A stretch of 14,146 nt of DNA from CALGLS01 sp047626155 (GTDB taxonomy: Bacteria > Bacteroidota > Bacteroidia > Chitinophagales > Saprospiraceae). Shown here in pieces: positions 7,145 to 14,100 of this stretch. The translations under genes were made by a program, and so were the position numbers. The stretch spans positions 1 to 14,146 of the forward strand of contig JBLHRR010000154.1 in the NCBI GenBank assembly GCA_047626155.1. Reading direction: 5' to 3'. The first letter of the stretch is position 1; every line of letters starts with the position of its first letter. The notes under the pieces were generated by a model. It was given only the letters and a program-made list of their open reading frames with translations, made no database searches and was not told where the DNA came from.

Positions 7145-7849
7145 TTAATCCTCATCATCCATGAAACGTATATCTTTCAAGGTAAGTTTACGTAGGTATG
7201 TTGTTACTTTTTCTCGAACCTTTTTAAAGAACGAACCCTTCTTATATTTCTTCCTTTTCTTAGGTTCTTTTTTTGGCTTTTTAGCGTAAGCTTCCATGGC
7301 AGGATTGTATTCCGGAACCATAAAAGATTCCGAATTTACTTCTCCGGGAATGGGCAATTCTGCTTCATATTCGGAAGGATCCACATAAGAGGTAACTTCC
7401 ATATATACTTCTTCACCACTTTCTTCTTCCACTTCCTCCTTGACAGAAACAGGCAATTCTTCTATTGCGAGGCCTTCAGTCTCTTCCAGATCTTCTTCTA
7501 TCTCTTCCCCTTCAAGATTAGTTTGATTTTCCTCGATAATTTCTTCTGTTGCTAAAACAGCAGGCACCTCTTCGATTTGTTGCCCAGAAATGGGCTGTGT
7601 GGCAATGGATGGTTCCTGGATTGTAAATTCCGTGGTGGTTGGTATGTAACCAGATACTGAAAATGTGGTTTCCTCTGCTACTTCAGAGGCGGTTACATTT
7701 TCGAGAGGTCTTTCATCTAAAGATTCAGTTCCTAAGTCTCCTTGCTCAACCTGTTCGGTTAATTCTACCTGCTCAATCGTTTCTATTAGAGTTTTTTTTT
7801 CGCCGAATCGTCGAGACCTCCCAACGAGATATCCTTGGTGGCTGAATCC
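7145..7849 (-). CDS. Second reading frame of scpB (C-terminal tail)
   Basis: This frame is open from 7849 to the TAA ending at 7145 and has no ATG near its beginning; the first usual start codon is a GTG at 7567, inside continuous acidic sequence. It overlaps the end of the upstream scpB frame by about 60 nt, including the A9 run at 7792-7800. Its composition continues that of ScpB: acidic, rich in E, V and T (for example EEIEEDLEETEG), then a strongly basic segment (KKPKKEPKKRKKYKKG) and the end DIRFMDDED. I infer that it encodes the last 215 residues of ScpB after a -1 shift, giving 796 residues in all. Alternatives are a separate small gene from the GTG, a true frameshift mutation, or a sequencing error in the homopolymer. 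Confidence 0.7.
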   Translation of the reverse strand, partial: GFSHQGYLVGRSRRFGEKKTLIETIEQVELTEQVEQGDLGTESLDERPLENVTASEVAEETTFSVSGYIPTTTEFTIQEPSIATQPISGQQIEEVPAVLATEEIIEENQTNLEGEEIEEDLEETEGLAIEELPVSVKEEVEEESGEEVYMEVTSYVDPSEYEAELPIPGEVNSESFMVPEYNPAMEAYAKKPKKEPKKRKKYKKGSFFKKVREKVTTYLRKLTLKDIRFMDDED

Positions 7850-9534
7850 TCAAGCTCCTCTTCTATTACTTCGTCTTCTATAATTTTATCAAGAATGGGT
7901 TGAGAAGTTAGCAATTCTTCTTCTGGCAGGCCAATGACCATTTTCCTTTGTGGCAAAGCATCCAACATCGCTGCGATTGCATCTACCTCATTTTCAAAAG
8001 AAAGATCATAGCTTACTTTTCCCCTAACCTCCGTATGTTCCGAAGGTATAACAATAATAGGCCTAGCTATTTCTTCAATGACTTTTTCTATCTCTTCAAC
8101 GACCTCATCCGATTCTAGCTCATCTAACAATACCTCTTCATCATTTCCTTCTTCTTCTCTTATTTCTTTTAACTCTTCTTCAAGCTCCGAAACCAATGCC
8201 TCTTCTGCTTCATCAACTTCCTCTTCATTACCTTCTCCATCCTCTTCCTCTATTTCTTCCCCAAGTGGTAAAGCCTCTTGCATGGCAGCTATCGCATCCA
8301 CTTCCTCCTCAAATTTATTTTCAGAAAGATCATCCGATTCTAGCTCATCCAACAATACTTCTTCGTCACTTCCTTCCTCTTCTCTGATTTCTTTTAACTC
8401 TTCTTCAAGCTCCGAAACCATTGCCTCTTCTGCCTCATCAACTTCCTCCTCATTACCTTCTTCTTCTCCATCCTCTTCCTCTCTTTTGGCTCCAACTGGT
8501 AAAGCCGCCTGCATGGCAGCTATTGCATCTACTTCCTCTCCAAATTTTGAATCAAAAACCTCATCCGATTCTAACTCATCAATTTCCCCATCATCACCTT
8601 CTTCTTCACCCTCCTCTTCCGCTGTTTCAATCAAAGCATCTTCCGCTAACAAAGCCGCCGCTTCCTCTTCAGACATGGCAGATACATTTTCGCCAACTAC
8701 GATAGGAGCTCCTGAGGCCTTGTCTTCTGGTTCGTCATCAACAGCCGCTTCTTCGTCTTCTTCCACCACTGGCTGTGGGAAAAATTCTTCCCCAAGAATA
8801 GCAGCAGCCACTTGGTCAGTCATCGTCTCTAAGGCAACCGTCTTCTGCTCGCGCTGTTCTTCACTAAGCTCTTCGATTGGAGCCGCATCCCCTATTTCTT
8901 GATCTGGTAGTTGGAAATCTTTTGGTTTCGGCAATTCACTGATGTCCTTCAAACCGAAGTAATCCATGAACTTTTGGCTGGTCGCATATAATAGTGGTCG
9001 TCCTGGCGTTTCATCTCTACCTGTGATGGACACTAATTCCTTTTCCAATAATTTCTGAATGGTATAATCGCAGCTTACCCCTCTTATCTTTTCACATTCA
9101 CTTTTAGTAACAGGTTGTTTGTAAGCAATAACCGATAATGTTTCCAAAGCTGCTTTCGAAAGGCGTTTTTTAGAGGTTAATTTCAGTCGACTACCTACAG
9201 TTCCGTGAAAGGCACCTTTGGTAAAAAACTGATAGCCGTTTGCTATTTCTACAATTTCGAAAGAAAAGACATCTGATTTGTACTTTTCCAGCACTTCATC
9301 AATAGCCGATTGGATATCCACCTTTTTAAATTTGGTTTCAAAGTTATCTTCCAAAGCGGCCTTTACCTCCTCAAAGGTAATAGGCCCTTGCGAAGTAAAA
9401 ATTAAGCTCTCAATATGTTGTGACAATTGCTCCAAATTGCTGTTTTGTTTGCCTGTTTTTCTAACGGAGAGCGAAAATAGGCAATTCGGTAGGAAGGAAA
9501 AAATAAAACGATTAATAATCGAGGTATTACACAA
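7786..9534 (-). CDS. scpB: Segregation and condensation protein ScpB
   Basis: ScpB partners ScpA (kleisin) and SMC in bacterial condensin. Residues about 34-205 form the conserved pair of winged helices: LSQHIESLIF (37-46), KRLSKAALETLSVIAYKQPV (123-142), IRGVSCDYTIQKLLEKELV (150-168) and TPGRPLLYATSQKFMDYFG (176-194). The usual protein ends near here at about 190-210 residues. This one goes on for some 375 residues of highly acidic, low-complexity sequence with internal repeats, so it is several times the normal length. The zero frame ends two codons after an A9 run (AAA AAA AAA CTC TAA). The ATG at 9534 gives 33 residues that do not look like ScpB; a TTG at residue 34 (LEQLSQ) is a possible true start. 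It heads an apparent operon with the DUF2480 gene and is divergent from the HD-PycTM gene. Confidence 0.88.
   Translation of the reverse strand: MCNTSIINRFIFSFLPNCLFSLSVRKTGKQNSNLEQLSQHIESLIFTSQGPITFEEVKAALEDNFETKFKKVDIQSAIDEVLEKYKSDVFSFEIVEIANGYQFFTKGAFHGTVGSRLKLTSKKRLSKAALETLSVIAYKQPVTKSECEKIRGVSCDYTIQKLLEKELVSITGRDETPGRPLLYATSQKFMDYFGLKDISELPKPKDFQLPDQEIGDAAPIEELSEEQREQKTVALETMTDQVAAAILGEEFFPQPVVEEDEEAAVDDEPEDKASGAPIVVGENVSAMSEEEAAALLAEDALIETAEEEGEEEGDDGEIDELESDEVFDSKFGEEVDAIAAMQAALPVGAKREEEDGEEEGNEEEVDEAEEAMVSELEEELKEIREEEGSDEEVLLDELESDDLSENKFEEEVDAIAAMQEALPLGEEIEEEDGEGNEEEVDEAEEALVSELEEELKEIREEEGNDEEVLLDELESDEVVEEIEKVIEEIARPIIVIPSEHTEVRGKVSYDLSFENEVDAIAAMLDALPQRKMVIGLPEEELLTSQPILDKIIEDEVIEEELEDSATKDISLGGLDDSAKKKL
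7792..7800 (-). promoter_or_regulatory. A9 slippery run at the scpB frame junction
   Basis: Nine A on the coding strand are read AAA AAA AAA, then CTC TAA. Moving back one base, or adding one A to the transcript, enters a frame open for 215 codons. A GGGAGG sequence lies 16 nt upstream of the run. Runs of this kind allow -1 ribosomal frameshifting and RNA polymerase slippage (dnaX is the known model). Whether it acts here is inference; a homopolymer sequencing error must be excluded. Confidence 0.5.
8105..8580 (-). repeat. scpB: Tandem repeat of 225/231 bp inside scpB
   Basis: Near-identical DNA starts at 8105 and 8330 (offset 225 bp, 75 codons), with a partial third copy starting at 8561 (offset 231 bp, 77 codons). 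Each unit encodes an EVDAIAAMQ-x-ALP motif, an acidic run, VDEAEEA-x-VSELEEELKEI, and EEVLLDELESD. The motif E-x-E/E-E-EVDAIAAM occurs at about residues 333, 410 and 515. Most differences between copies are silent or conservative, pointing to recent duplication. Confidence 0.85.
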
Positions 9535-9783
9535 AAAATAACCAGCCTGACCGGAACGGGCCGGGTTTATAACCCTTTATACTCAAGCGCTTAGCTAAAA
9601 CACTCTAGTTGGTCTTTTAGCTTTAAAATAAATCATGAAGGCTTATAAATTATTCTTTCTTTATTCCTAAACAAAACCTTCTTTTGGCTTCTCCGTTTGA
9701 ACAGTTTAGGAAGTCACTATTCCATTTCAAAAAAGAGTATTACTTTTACCTGAACATTTCCAAACTAAGTCACCTAATATACT
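9535..9783. promoter_or_regulatory. Divergent promoter region scpB / HD-PycTM
   Basis: This 249-bp non-coding region separates two divergent genes. It contains a perfect inverted repeat, AGCTAAAA at 9593-9600 and TTTTAGCT at 9615-9622 with a 14-nt spacer, which could be an operator. TACTTTTA at 9749 is close to the TAnnTTTG hexamer and about 28 bp before the plus-strand ATG, but no good -33 element was found. Next to the scpB start the sequence is locally GC-rich (CCGGAACGGGCCGG). Confidence 0.35.
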
Positions 9784-11007
9784 ATGCCTTCGGACAACCA
9801 ACTCTTACCACAGATAAAAGACTACGTTAGTCAATTTATCACCGAACAGGTATCTCAAGACTATGTCTATCACGATTTGAACCATACCCAAGAGGTGGTA
9901 GAGGGCGTCAGGGCCATTGGCGTTGCCATGAATCTGACAGAAGAACAATTGGAAGTGCTCCAAGTTGCGGCCTGGTTTCATGACACCGGATACGATCAGG
10001 GATCTGATAGACATGAGGAACGAAGTGCCGACTATGCCCGTAGCTTTCTCAAAGAAAAGCAGTATAATGAAGTTCGCATCCAAGAAGTGGTTCGTTGTAT
10101 CATGGCTACTAAACTCGAAAACTACCCTAAGGAAACTTTAGGTAAGGTAATAAGAGACGCTGATTTCACCCATCTTGGAAATACTTCTTATTGGGAGCGC
10201 TGTGGCAGAGTCCGTCAAGAATTGGTGCTGACTAAGAGGATATTGCAATCAGATCAAGAGTGGACAGAGTCCGAGCTACGCTTCATGAATAGCCACCAAT
10301 ACCTTACTGAAGCGGCAGAACGATTATTCGGATCACAGAAGGAGAAGCACATAGAGTCAATAAAAAAGAGACTACAGAGGCTAAACCCTAACAATACATT
10401 TCCAGAACTTCAAAAGAAGAATAAAAAAAAGAAGAAGAAGAAAAAGAAAAAGAACTTCACTGAAGGAAGTGAACTGGGGAAACTCGATCTCGGTCGTGGC
10501 GTAGAGACCATGTACCGAACTACATATCGGACTCACATTAACCTCAGTAGTATCGCCGACAACAAGGCGAATATCATGTTGAGTATCAATGCTATTATTA
10601 TCTCCATTACATTATCTACTTTGATTCCGCGATTTGAAACGAATGAGAAACTCATCATTCCAACAATGATTCTTCTAGGAGTTTGTCTGGTGGCCGTTAT
10701 TTTTGCAACATTATCTACACGTCCAAAAATAACAGAAGGTGTTTTCACCAGAAAAGATATTGAAAATAAAAAATCGAATTTACTATTCTTTGGAAATTTC
10801 TACAATATGAAGTTCGATGATTTTCACTGGGGTATGATGGAAATGATTAAAGACAGTGACTTCCTATACAGCTCCATGACTAAAGATTTGTATTACCTTG
10901 GAATTGTCTTGGCTAAAAAATATCAATACCTACGTATTTGCTATGGCGTGTTCATGTATGGATTAATTCTGTCGGTAGCTGCATTCGCTTATGCTTTTCT
11001 GTCATAG
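9784..11007 (+). CDS. HD hydrolase fused to Pycsar-type TM effector
   Basis: A 407-residue two-part protein. Residues about 20-195 form an HD-domain phosphohydrolase: H34 in DLNHTQEVVEG, H66-D67 in AAWFHDTGYD, and D125/D127 in IRDADFTHLG supply the metal-binding pattern; such domains cleave nucleotide phosphoesters. Residues 211-223 are almost all lysine. Residues about 236-407 match the Pycsar effector (PycTM, DUF5706) family: YRTHINLSSIADNKANIMLS, helices at about 264-283 and 291-311, FFGNFYNM...F-x-W-G, and a last helix at 384-405. In Pycsar defence such proteins sense cyclic pyrimidine nucleotides made by a PycC cyclase and damage the membrane; no cyclase is in this window. The fused form occurs in other Bacteroidota as far as I recall, and its role is not established. 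It is probably co-transcribed with the AI-2E family gene 38 bp downstream. Confidence 0.85.
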   Translation: MPSDNQLLPQIKDYVSQFITEQVSQDYVYHDLNHTQEVVEGVRAIGVAMNLTEEQLEVLQVAAWFHDTGYDQGSDRHEERSADYARSFLKEKQYNEVRIQEVVRCIMATKLENYPKETLGKVIRDADFTHLGNTSYWERCGRVRQELVLTKRILQSDQEWTESELRFMNSHQYLTEAAERLFGSQKEKHIESIKKRLQRLNPNNTFPELQKKNKKKKKKKKKKNFTEGSELGKLDLGRGVETMYRTTYRTHINLSSIADNKANIMLSINAIIISITLSTLIPRFETNEKLIIPTMILLGVCLVAVIFATLSTRPKITEGVFTRKDIENKKSNLLFFGNFYNMKFDDFHWGMMEMIKDSDFLYSSMTKDLYYLGIVLAKKYQYLRICYGVFMYGLILSVAAFAYAFLS

Positions 11008-11030
11008 GATTACAGGTCAGCTGTAATCCT
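11006..11030 (+). other. Perfect 10-bp stem-loop at the HD-PycTM stop codon
   Basis: AGGATTACAG and CTGTAATCCT form a perfect 10-bp stem with loop GTCAG. The stem begins inside the TAG stop codon (11005-11007) and fills most of the 38-bp gap before the AI-2E gene. No T tract follows, so it is not a standard terminator; an RNA-processing or stability hairpin is possible. Confidence 0.6.
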
Positions 11031-11045
11031 CAAAACAAAACCAAA

Positions 11046-12074
11046 ATGAACTTACAGAAAACGGCTTACCTTCTTATTAGCGGCATTTGCTTAGTGATCG
11101 CTCTTGTTTACGGGCAGAGTATTCTGATGCCTTTTGTACTTGGCGTTTTACTTTGGTTCATCGGAAGAGAGTTAAAAGCTTTTTTAAACAGAATTGGTTT
11201 CGTGAAAAGTAACTTTCCGGAATGGATTAAAAACATTTTGTCCGTTGCCATTATTATCGGACTACTGTCTATCATCGCGGAAGTCCTGACCAGCAATATC
11301 AATTTCCTCGCCCACTCCCTCGATAAGTATCAACCTAACTTTGATTCCGTTATCAACAAACTCAGTGAATTCACCGGCGTAGACGTCAAAGCAAGAACAA
11401 AAGGCTACTCCGGAAATTTCGATTTTGCCGAAATACTCAGTGCGCTATTTGCATCTTTAACCAATATCATCAGCAACTCTTTTATGATTATCCTTTATGC
11501 TGTATTCGTACTGTTAGAAGAAGCACGTTTCAAACCCAAATTAAAAGCCATTTTTATAAAGAAAAGTCAGAGTGACCGGGTAGATCTTTTGTTAGATAGA
11601 ATTGGAAACTCCATCTCCAGGTATTTTAGGTTGAAAACTTTTGTAAGTTTGGTCACGGGTGTACTGAGTTATATTGTTTTAAAAATCATTGGAGTAGATG
11701 CGGCTGAATTTTGGGCCTTCTTGATTTTCATCTTAAATTTCATTCCAACTATTGGCTCTTTAATAGGCACTGTCTTTCCCGCTGTTTTTTGTCTTTTTCA
11801 ATTTGGAACTTTTCTGGAAGGCATCCTGGTACTCTCCATAGTAGGAAGTATTCAGATCTTTGTCGGCAATTTTCTGGAGCCCAAACTTATGGGCAGCTCT
11901 ATGAACATCAGTCCGCTGGTCACCATATTATCCCTGTCGATCTGGGGAGCCATGTGGGGAATTACGGGTATGATCCTAAGTGTTCCAATAGCTGTGGTGA
12001 CGATTATTATTTTATCTCAATTTGAAAAAACACAAGGAGTGGCGATTATGTTGTCAGAGAAGGGGGTCGTTTAG
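11046..12074 (+). CDS. AI-2E family transporter (putative permease)
   Basis: A 342-residue inner-membrane protein of the AI-2E/PerM/TqsA family, whose members have been linked to autoinducer-2 export or ion antiport; substrate here unknown. About seven to eight membrane segments are visible: two near the N terminus (about 7-35), one at about 57-75, one at about 137-160, and several in the C-terminal half. Family hallmarks are FILNFIPTIGSLIGTVFPAV, VGNFLEPKLMGSSMNISPLV and GAMWGITGMILSVPIAVV. The frame is open upstream to 10938, but that part overlaps the end of the HD-PycTM gene and is not hydrophobic in the family way, so the ATG at 11046 (MNLQKTAYLL) is chosen. The gap of 38 bp and shared strand suggest an operon with HD-PycTM. 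Confidence 0.92.
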   Translation: MNLQKTAYLLISGICLVIALVYGQSILMPFVLGVLLWFIGRELKAFLNRIGFVKSNFPEWIKNILSVAIIIGLLSIIAEVLTSNINFLAHSLDKYQPNFDSVINKLSEFTGVDVKARTKGYSGNFDFAEILSALFASLTNIISNSFMIILYAVFVLLEEARFKPKLKAIFIKKSQSDRVDLLLDRIGNSISRYFRLKTFVSLVTGVLSYIVLKIIGVDAAEFWAFLIFILNFIPTIGSLIGTVFPAVFCLFQFGTFLEGILVLSIVGSIQIFVGNFLEPKLMGSSMNISPLVTILSLSIWGAMWGITGMILSVPIAVVTIIILSQFEKTQGVAIMLSEKGVV

Positions 12075-12116
12075 GAAACTCTAATCATTACATTACCTTT
12101 TGTCTCAGACTAAAAG

Positions 12117-12124
12117 TATATTTG
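12117..12124 (+). promoter_or_regulatory. Candidate -7 hexamer upstream of ettA
   Basis: TATATTTG matches the Bacteroidota TAnnTTTG element, 126 bp before the ettA start. A TTG lies 14 bp upstream (12100-12102), closer than the usual spacing, so the match is partial. If used, the 63-bp repeat would lie in the ettA 5' untranslated RNA. Confidence 0.4.
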
Positions 12125-12151
12125 CCGTCCGAACCGATTTTTCTAGAATTC

Positions 12152-12214
12152 ACTAGCGTTTATTCTAAATAGGATGATACGGTCGGCCGGAAACCGAACA
12201 ACGGATACACGGAA
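12152..12214 (+). repeat. 63-bp leader repeat, copy 2 (upstream of ettA)
   Basis: Ungapped match to the reverse complement of 1088-1150 (50 of 63 identical; 9 of 13 differences are transitions). It ends 35 nt before the ettA start codon. Compared with copy 1, the dyad ATTCTA-AA-TAGAAT becomes ATTCTA-AA-TAGGAT and TGGTCGACCA becomes CGGTCGGCCG, changes that keep pairing if G-U pairs are allowed. Confidence 0.7.
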
Positions 12215-12249
12215 CCGAATAAACTTCACTCATTGATTAATTTAATACT

Positions 12250-13920
12250 ATGTCTGACAAAAAAGTAATCTTCGCCATGGAAGGCGTTACCAAAATTTAT
12301 CCCCCAAGTAAAACAGTCCTAAAGAATATTTGGTTGTCCTTTTATTACGGAGCCAAGATCGGCGTACTTGGTTTGAACGGTTCTGGTAAATCCAGCCTCC
12401 TAAAAATCATCGCTGGCCTAGATGACAACTATCAAGGGAAAGTAACTTTCGATAAAGAATATAAAATTGGTTACCTCGCACAGGAGCCAGTTTTGGATGA
12501 AACCAAAACAGTAAAAGAAATCGTCCAAGAAGGGGTTCAACACATTGTAGATGTTGTGAATGCCTATGAGGCCATCTCTCTAAAACTGGCCGAACCGATG
12601 GAAGATACTGCCATGATGAAAGTCATTGAAGAGCAAGGTGAGCTGTTGGAAAAAATGGACCAGATGGGTGGCTGGGATTTGGATCATACTTTAGAAATGG
12701 CTATGGATGCTCTCCGTTGCCCACCAGATGATGCGAATGTAAAAGTATTGTCGGGAGGAGAAAGAAGACGAGTAGCACTTTGCCGATTGTTATTAAGTAA
12801 ACCCGATATTTTATTACTGGATGAACCTACCAACCACTTGGATGCGGAATCGGTACACTGGTTAGAACAATTTCTAAAAAACTTCCCCGGGACAGTTATC
12901 GCCGTGACGCACGATAGATACTTCTTGGATAATGTAGCGGGTTGGATTTTGGAACTGGATCGTGGCGAAGGTATTCCATGGGAAGGAAACTACAGCTCTT
13001 GGTTGGATCAAAAATCTAATCGTTTAGCAAAAGAAGAAAAAGCAGAATCAAAACGTCAGAAAATATTAAAGCGGGAATTAGAATGGTCTCGTCTTTCTGC
13101 TAAAGGTCGACAGGCAAAAGGTAAAGCGCGACTGAGCGCTTACGAAACCATGAGCGATGCGGAGACAAAAGAAAGAGAAGCGAAATTGGAATTGTATATC
13201 CCACCAGGACCAAGATTAGGTGATTCTGTTATCGAAATCTCTAACCTCAACAAAGGTTTTGACAATCGAGCTTTGATAGAAAATCTAAATCTGTCCATTC
13301 CTAAAAATGCCATCGTCGGTATTATCGGACCAAACGGAGTTGGTAAATCCACCCTCTTCCGAATGATCATGGGACAGGAAACACCGGACAGCGGAGAAAT
13401 CAAAATTGGAAGTACGGTAAAACTGGCTTACGTCGATCAATCGCATGAAGATTTAGTTCCAGAAAAAACCATCTATGAAGTTATCAGTCAAGGGCTGGAT
13501 ATCATTACGGTTGGAAGCACAGAAATAAACGCCAGAGCTTACCTCAGTCGTTTCAACTTTGCAGGTGGCGATCAGCAAAAAAAGGTAGGCGTACTTTCCG
13601 GTGGAGAGCGTAACCGTTTGCATTTAGCAATCACTTTGAAAGAGGGCGGAAATGTATTGTTACTGGATGAGCCTACCAATGATATTGATGTAAATACTTT
13701 ACGAGCGTTGGAGGAAGCGATAGAAAACTTTGCGGGTTGTGTATTAATGATTTCTCACGACCGTTGGTTTATTGACCGTCTGGCTACACACATCTTGGCT
13801 TATGAAGATGATGGAAACCTTGTTTTCTTTGAAGGAAACTTTAATGCTTATGAGGCGAGTAAGAAGGCGCGTTTAGGAGATGTTGCACCGAAGCGGCCGA
13901 GATTTAAGACCTTGTTGTAG
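12250..13920 (+). CDS. ettA: Energy-dependent translational throttle protein EttA
   Basis: An ABC-F ATPase of 556 residues that binds the ribosomal E site and gates the first elongation steps according to ATP/ADP. ABC1: Walker A GLNGSGKSS (41-49), signature LSGGERRR (167-174), Walker B LLLDEPTNHLD (188-198) and HDR (221-223). ABC2: Walker A GPNGVGKST (360-368), LSGGERNR (449-456), Walker B LLLDEPTNDID (470-480) and HDR (503-505). The linker that contacts P-site tRNA is at about 250-310, basic and helical (WSRLSAKGRQAKGKARLSAY). The arm insertion of the first domain is at about 95-150. No membrane domain is present, as expected for ABC-F. The length and the motif set match EttA better than Uup or YheS. 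It is monocistronic: it has its own leader with the 63-bp repeat and a terminator at 14014. Confidence 0.95.
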   Translation: MSDKKVIFAMEGVTKIYPPSKTVLKNIWLSFYYGAKIGVLGLNGSGKSSLLKIIAGLDDNYQGKVTFDKEYKIGYLAQEPVLDETKTVKEIVQEGVQHIVDVVNAYEAISLKLAEPMEDTAMMKVIEEQGELLEKMDQMGGWDLDHTLEMAMDALRCPPDDANVKVLSGGERRRVALCRLLLSKPDILLLDEPTNHLDAESVHWLEQFLKNFPGTVIAVTHDRYFLDNVAGWILELDRGEGIPWEGNYSSWLDQKSNRLAKEEKAESKRQKILKRELEWSRLSAKGRQAKGKARLSAYETMSDAETKEREAKLELYIPPGPRLGDSVIEISNLNKGFDNRALIENLNLSIPKNAIVGIIGPNGVGKSTLFRMIMGQETPDSGEIKIGSTVKLAYVDQSHEDLVPEKTIYEVISQGLDIITVGSTEINARAYLSRFNFAGGDQQKKVGVLSGGERNRLHLAITLKEGGNVLLLDEPTNDIDVNTLRALEEAIENFAGCVLMISHDRWFIDRLATHILAYEDDGNLVFFEGNFNAYEASKKARLGDVAPKRPRFKTLL

Positions 13921-13988
13921 TGTTTTTGGTAACTGCTACGGCGCAACGAAGACGCTACGTTTTCGCCTGCGAGTGGAGGGTGCTAATC

Positions 13989-14004
13989 AACTATTTCAAT
14001 AGTT
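13989..14004. repeat. Small perfect palindrome after ettA
   Basis: AACTATT-TC-AATAGTT is a perfect 7-bp inverted repeat with a 2-nt centre, lying between the ettA stop and its terminator. It could be a protein-binding site or chance in AT-rich DNA. Confidence 0.25.
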
Positions 14005-14013
14005 AAATAAAAA

Positions 14014-14052
14014 TAAAAAAACGGTGCGCTTTGAAAACGCACCGTTTTTTTT
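14014..14052 (+). terminator. Rho-independent terminator after ettA
   Basis: ACGGTGCG (14021-14028) pairs perfectly with CGCACCGT (14038-14045); flanking A and T tracts extend the stem and give a T run on either strand. It lies about 100 bp past the ettA stop and can act in both directions. Confidence 0.92.
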
Positions 14053-14069
14053 GTGGATTAGGGGCGTTC

Positions 14070-14100
14070 GCTCTGTGGCCTTTATGCGCTCCGTGTGAGT
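14070..14100. repeat. CTCTG-type repeat related to 3836-3893
   Basis: GCTCTGTGGCC, a short gap, then GCTCCGTGTGAGT resembles the reverse complement of the left arm of the hairpin at 3836-3852 with its flank (CCTCTGTG, then CTCTGTGTGAGC). It lies just after the ettA terminator, so both members of this pair sit in spacers next to terminators. Confidence 0.35.

Noticed and set aside
8078..8902. Plus-strand 274-codon open frame, almost all serine
   Set aside because: It is the antisense of the acidic repeat tail of ScpB: GAA/GAG-rich codons read backward give TCT/TCC serine runs. Low complexity, no start context; the minus strand holds the recognisable protein.
10938..11045. Upstream in-frame start of the AI-2E family gene
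   Set aside because: The extra 36 residues overlap the end of the HD-PycTM coding region; the family N terminus starts at the ATG at 11046.
9784..12074. Complete Pycsar operon
   Set aside because: The membrane domain resembles a Pycsar effector, but the partner gene is an AI-2E family permease and no nucleotide cyclase is encoded within the window, so a full system cannot be claimed.
12250..13920. ABC transporter ATPase or antibiotic-resistance ABC-F protein
   Set aside because: The two nucleotide-binding domains, the arm insertion and the basic inter-domain linker fit EttA; no membrane partner is nearby and the linker is not extended as in resistance ABC-F proteins.
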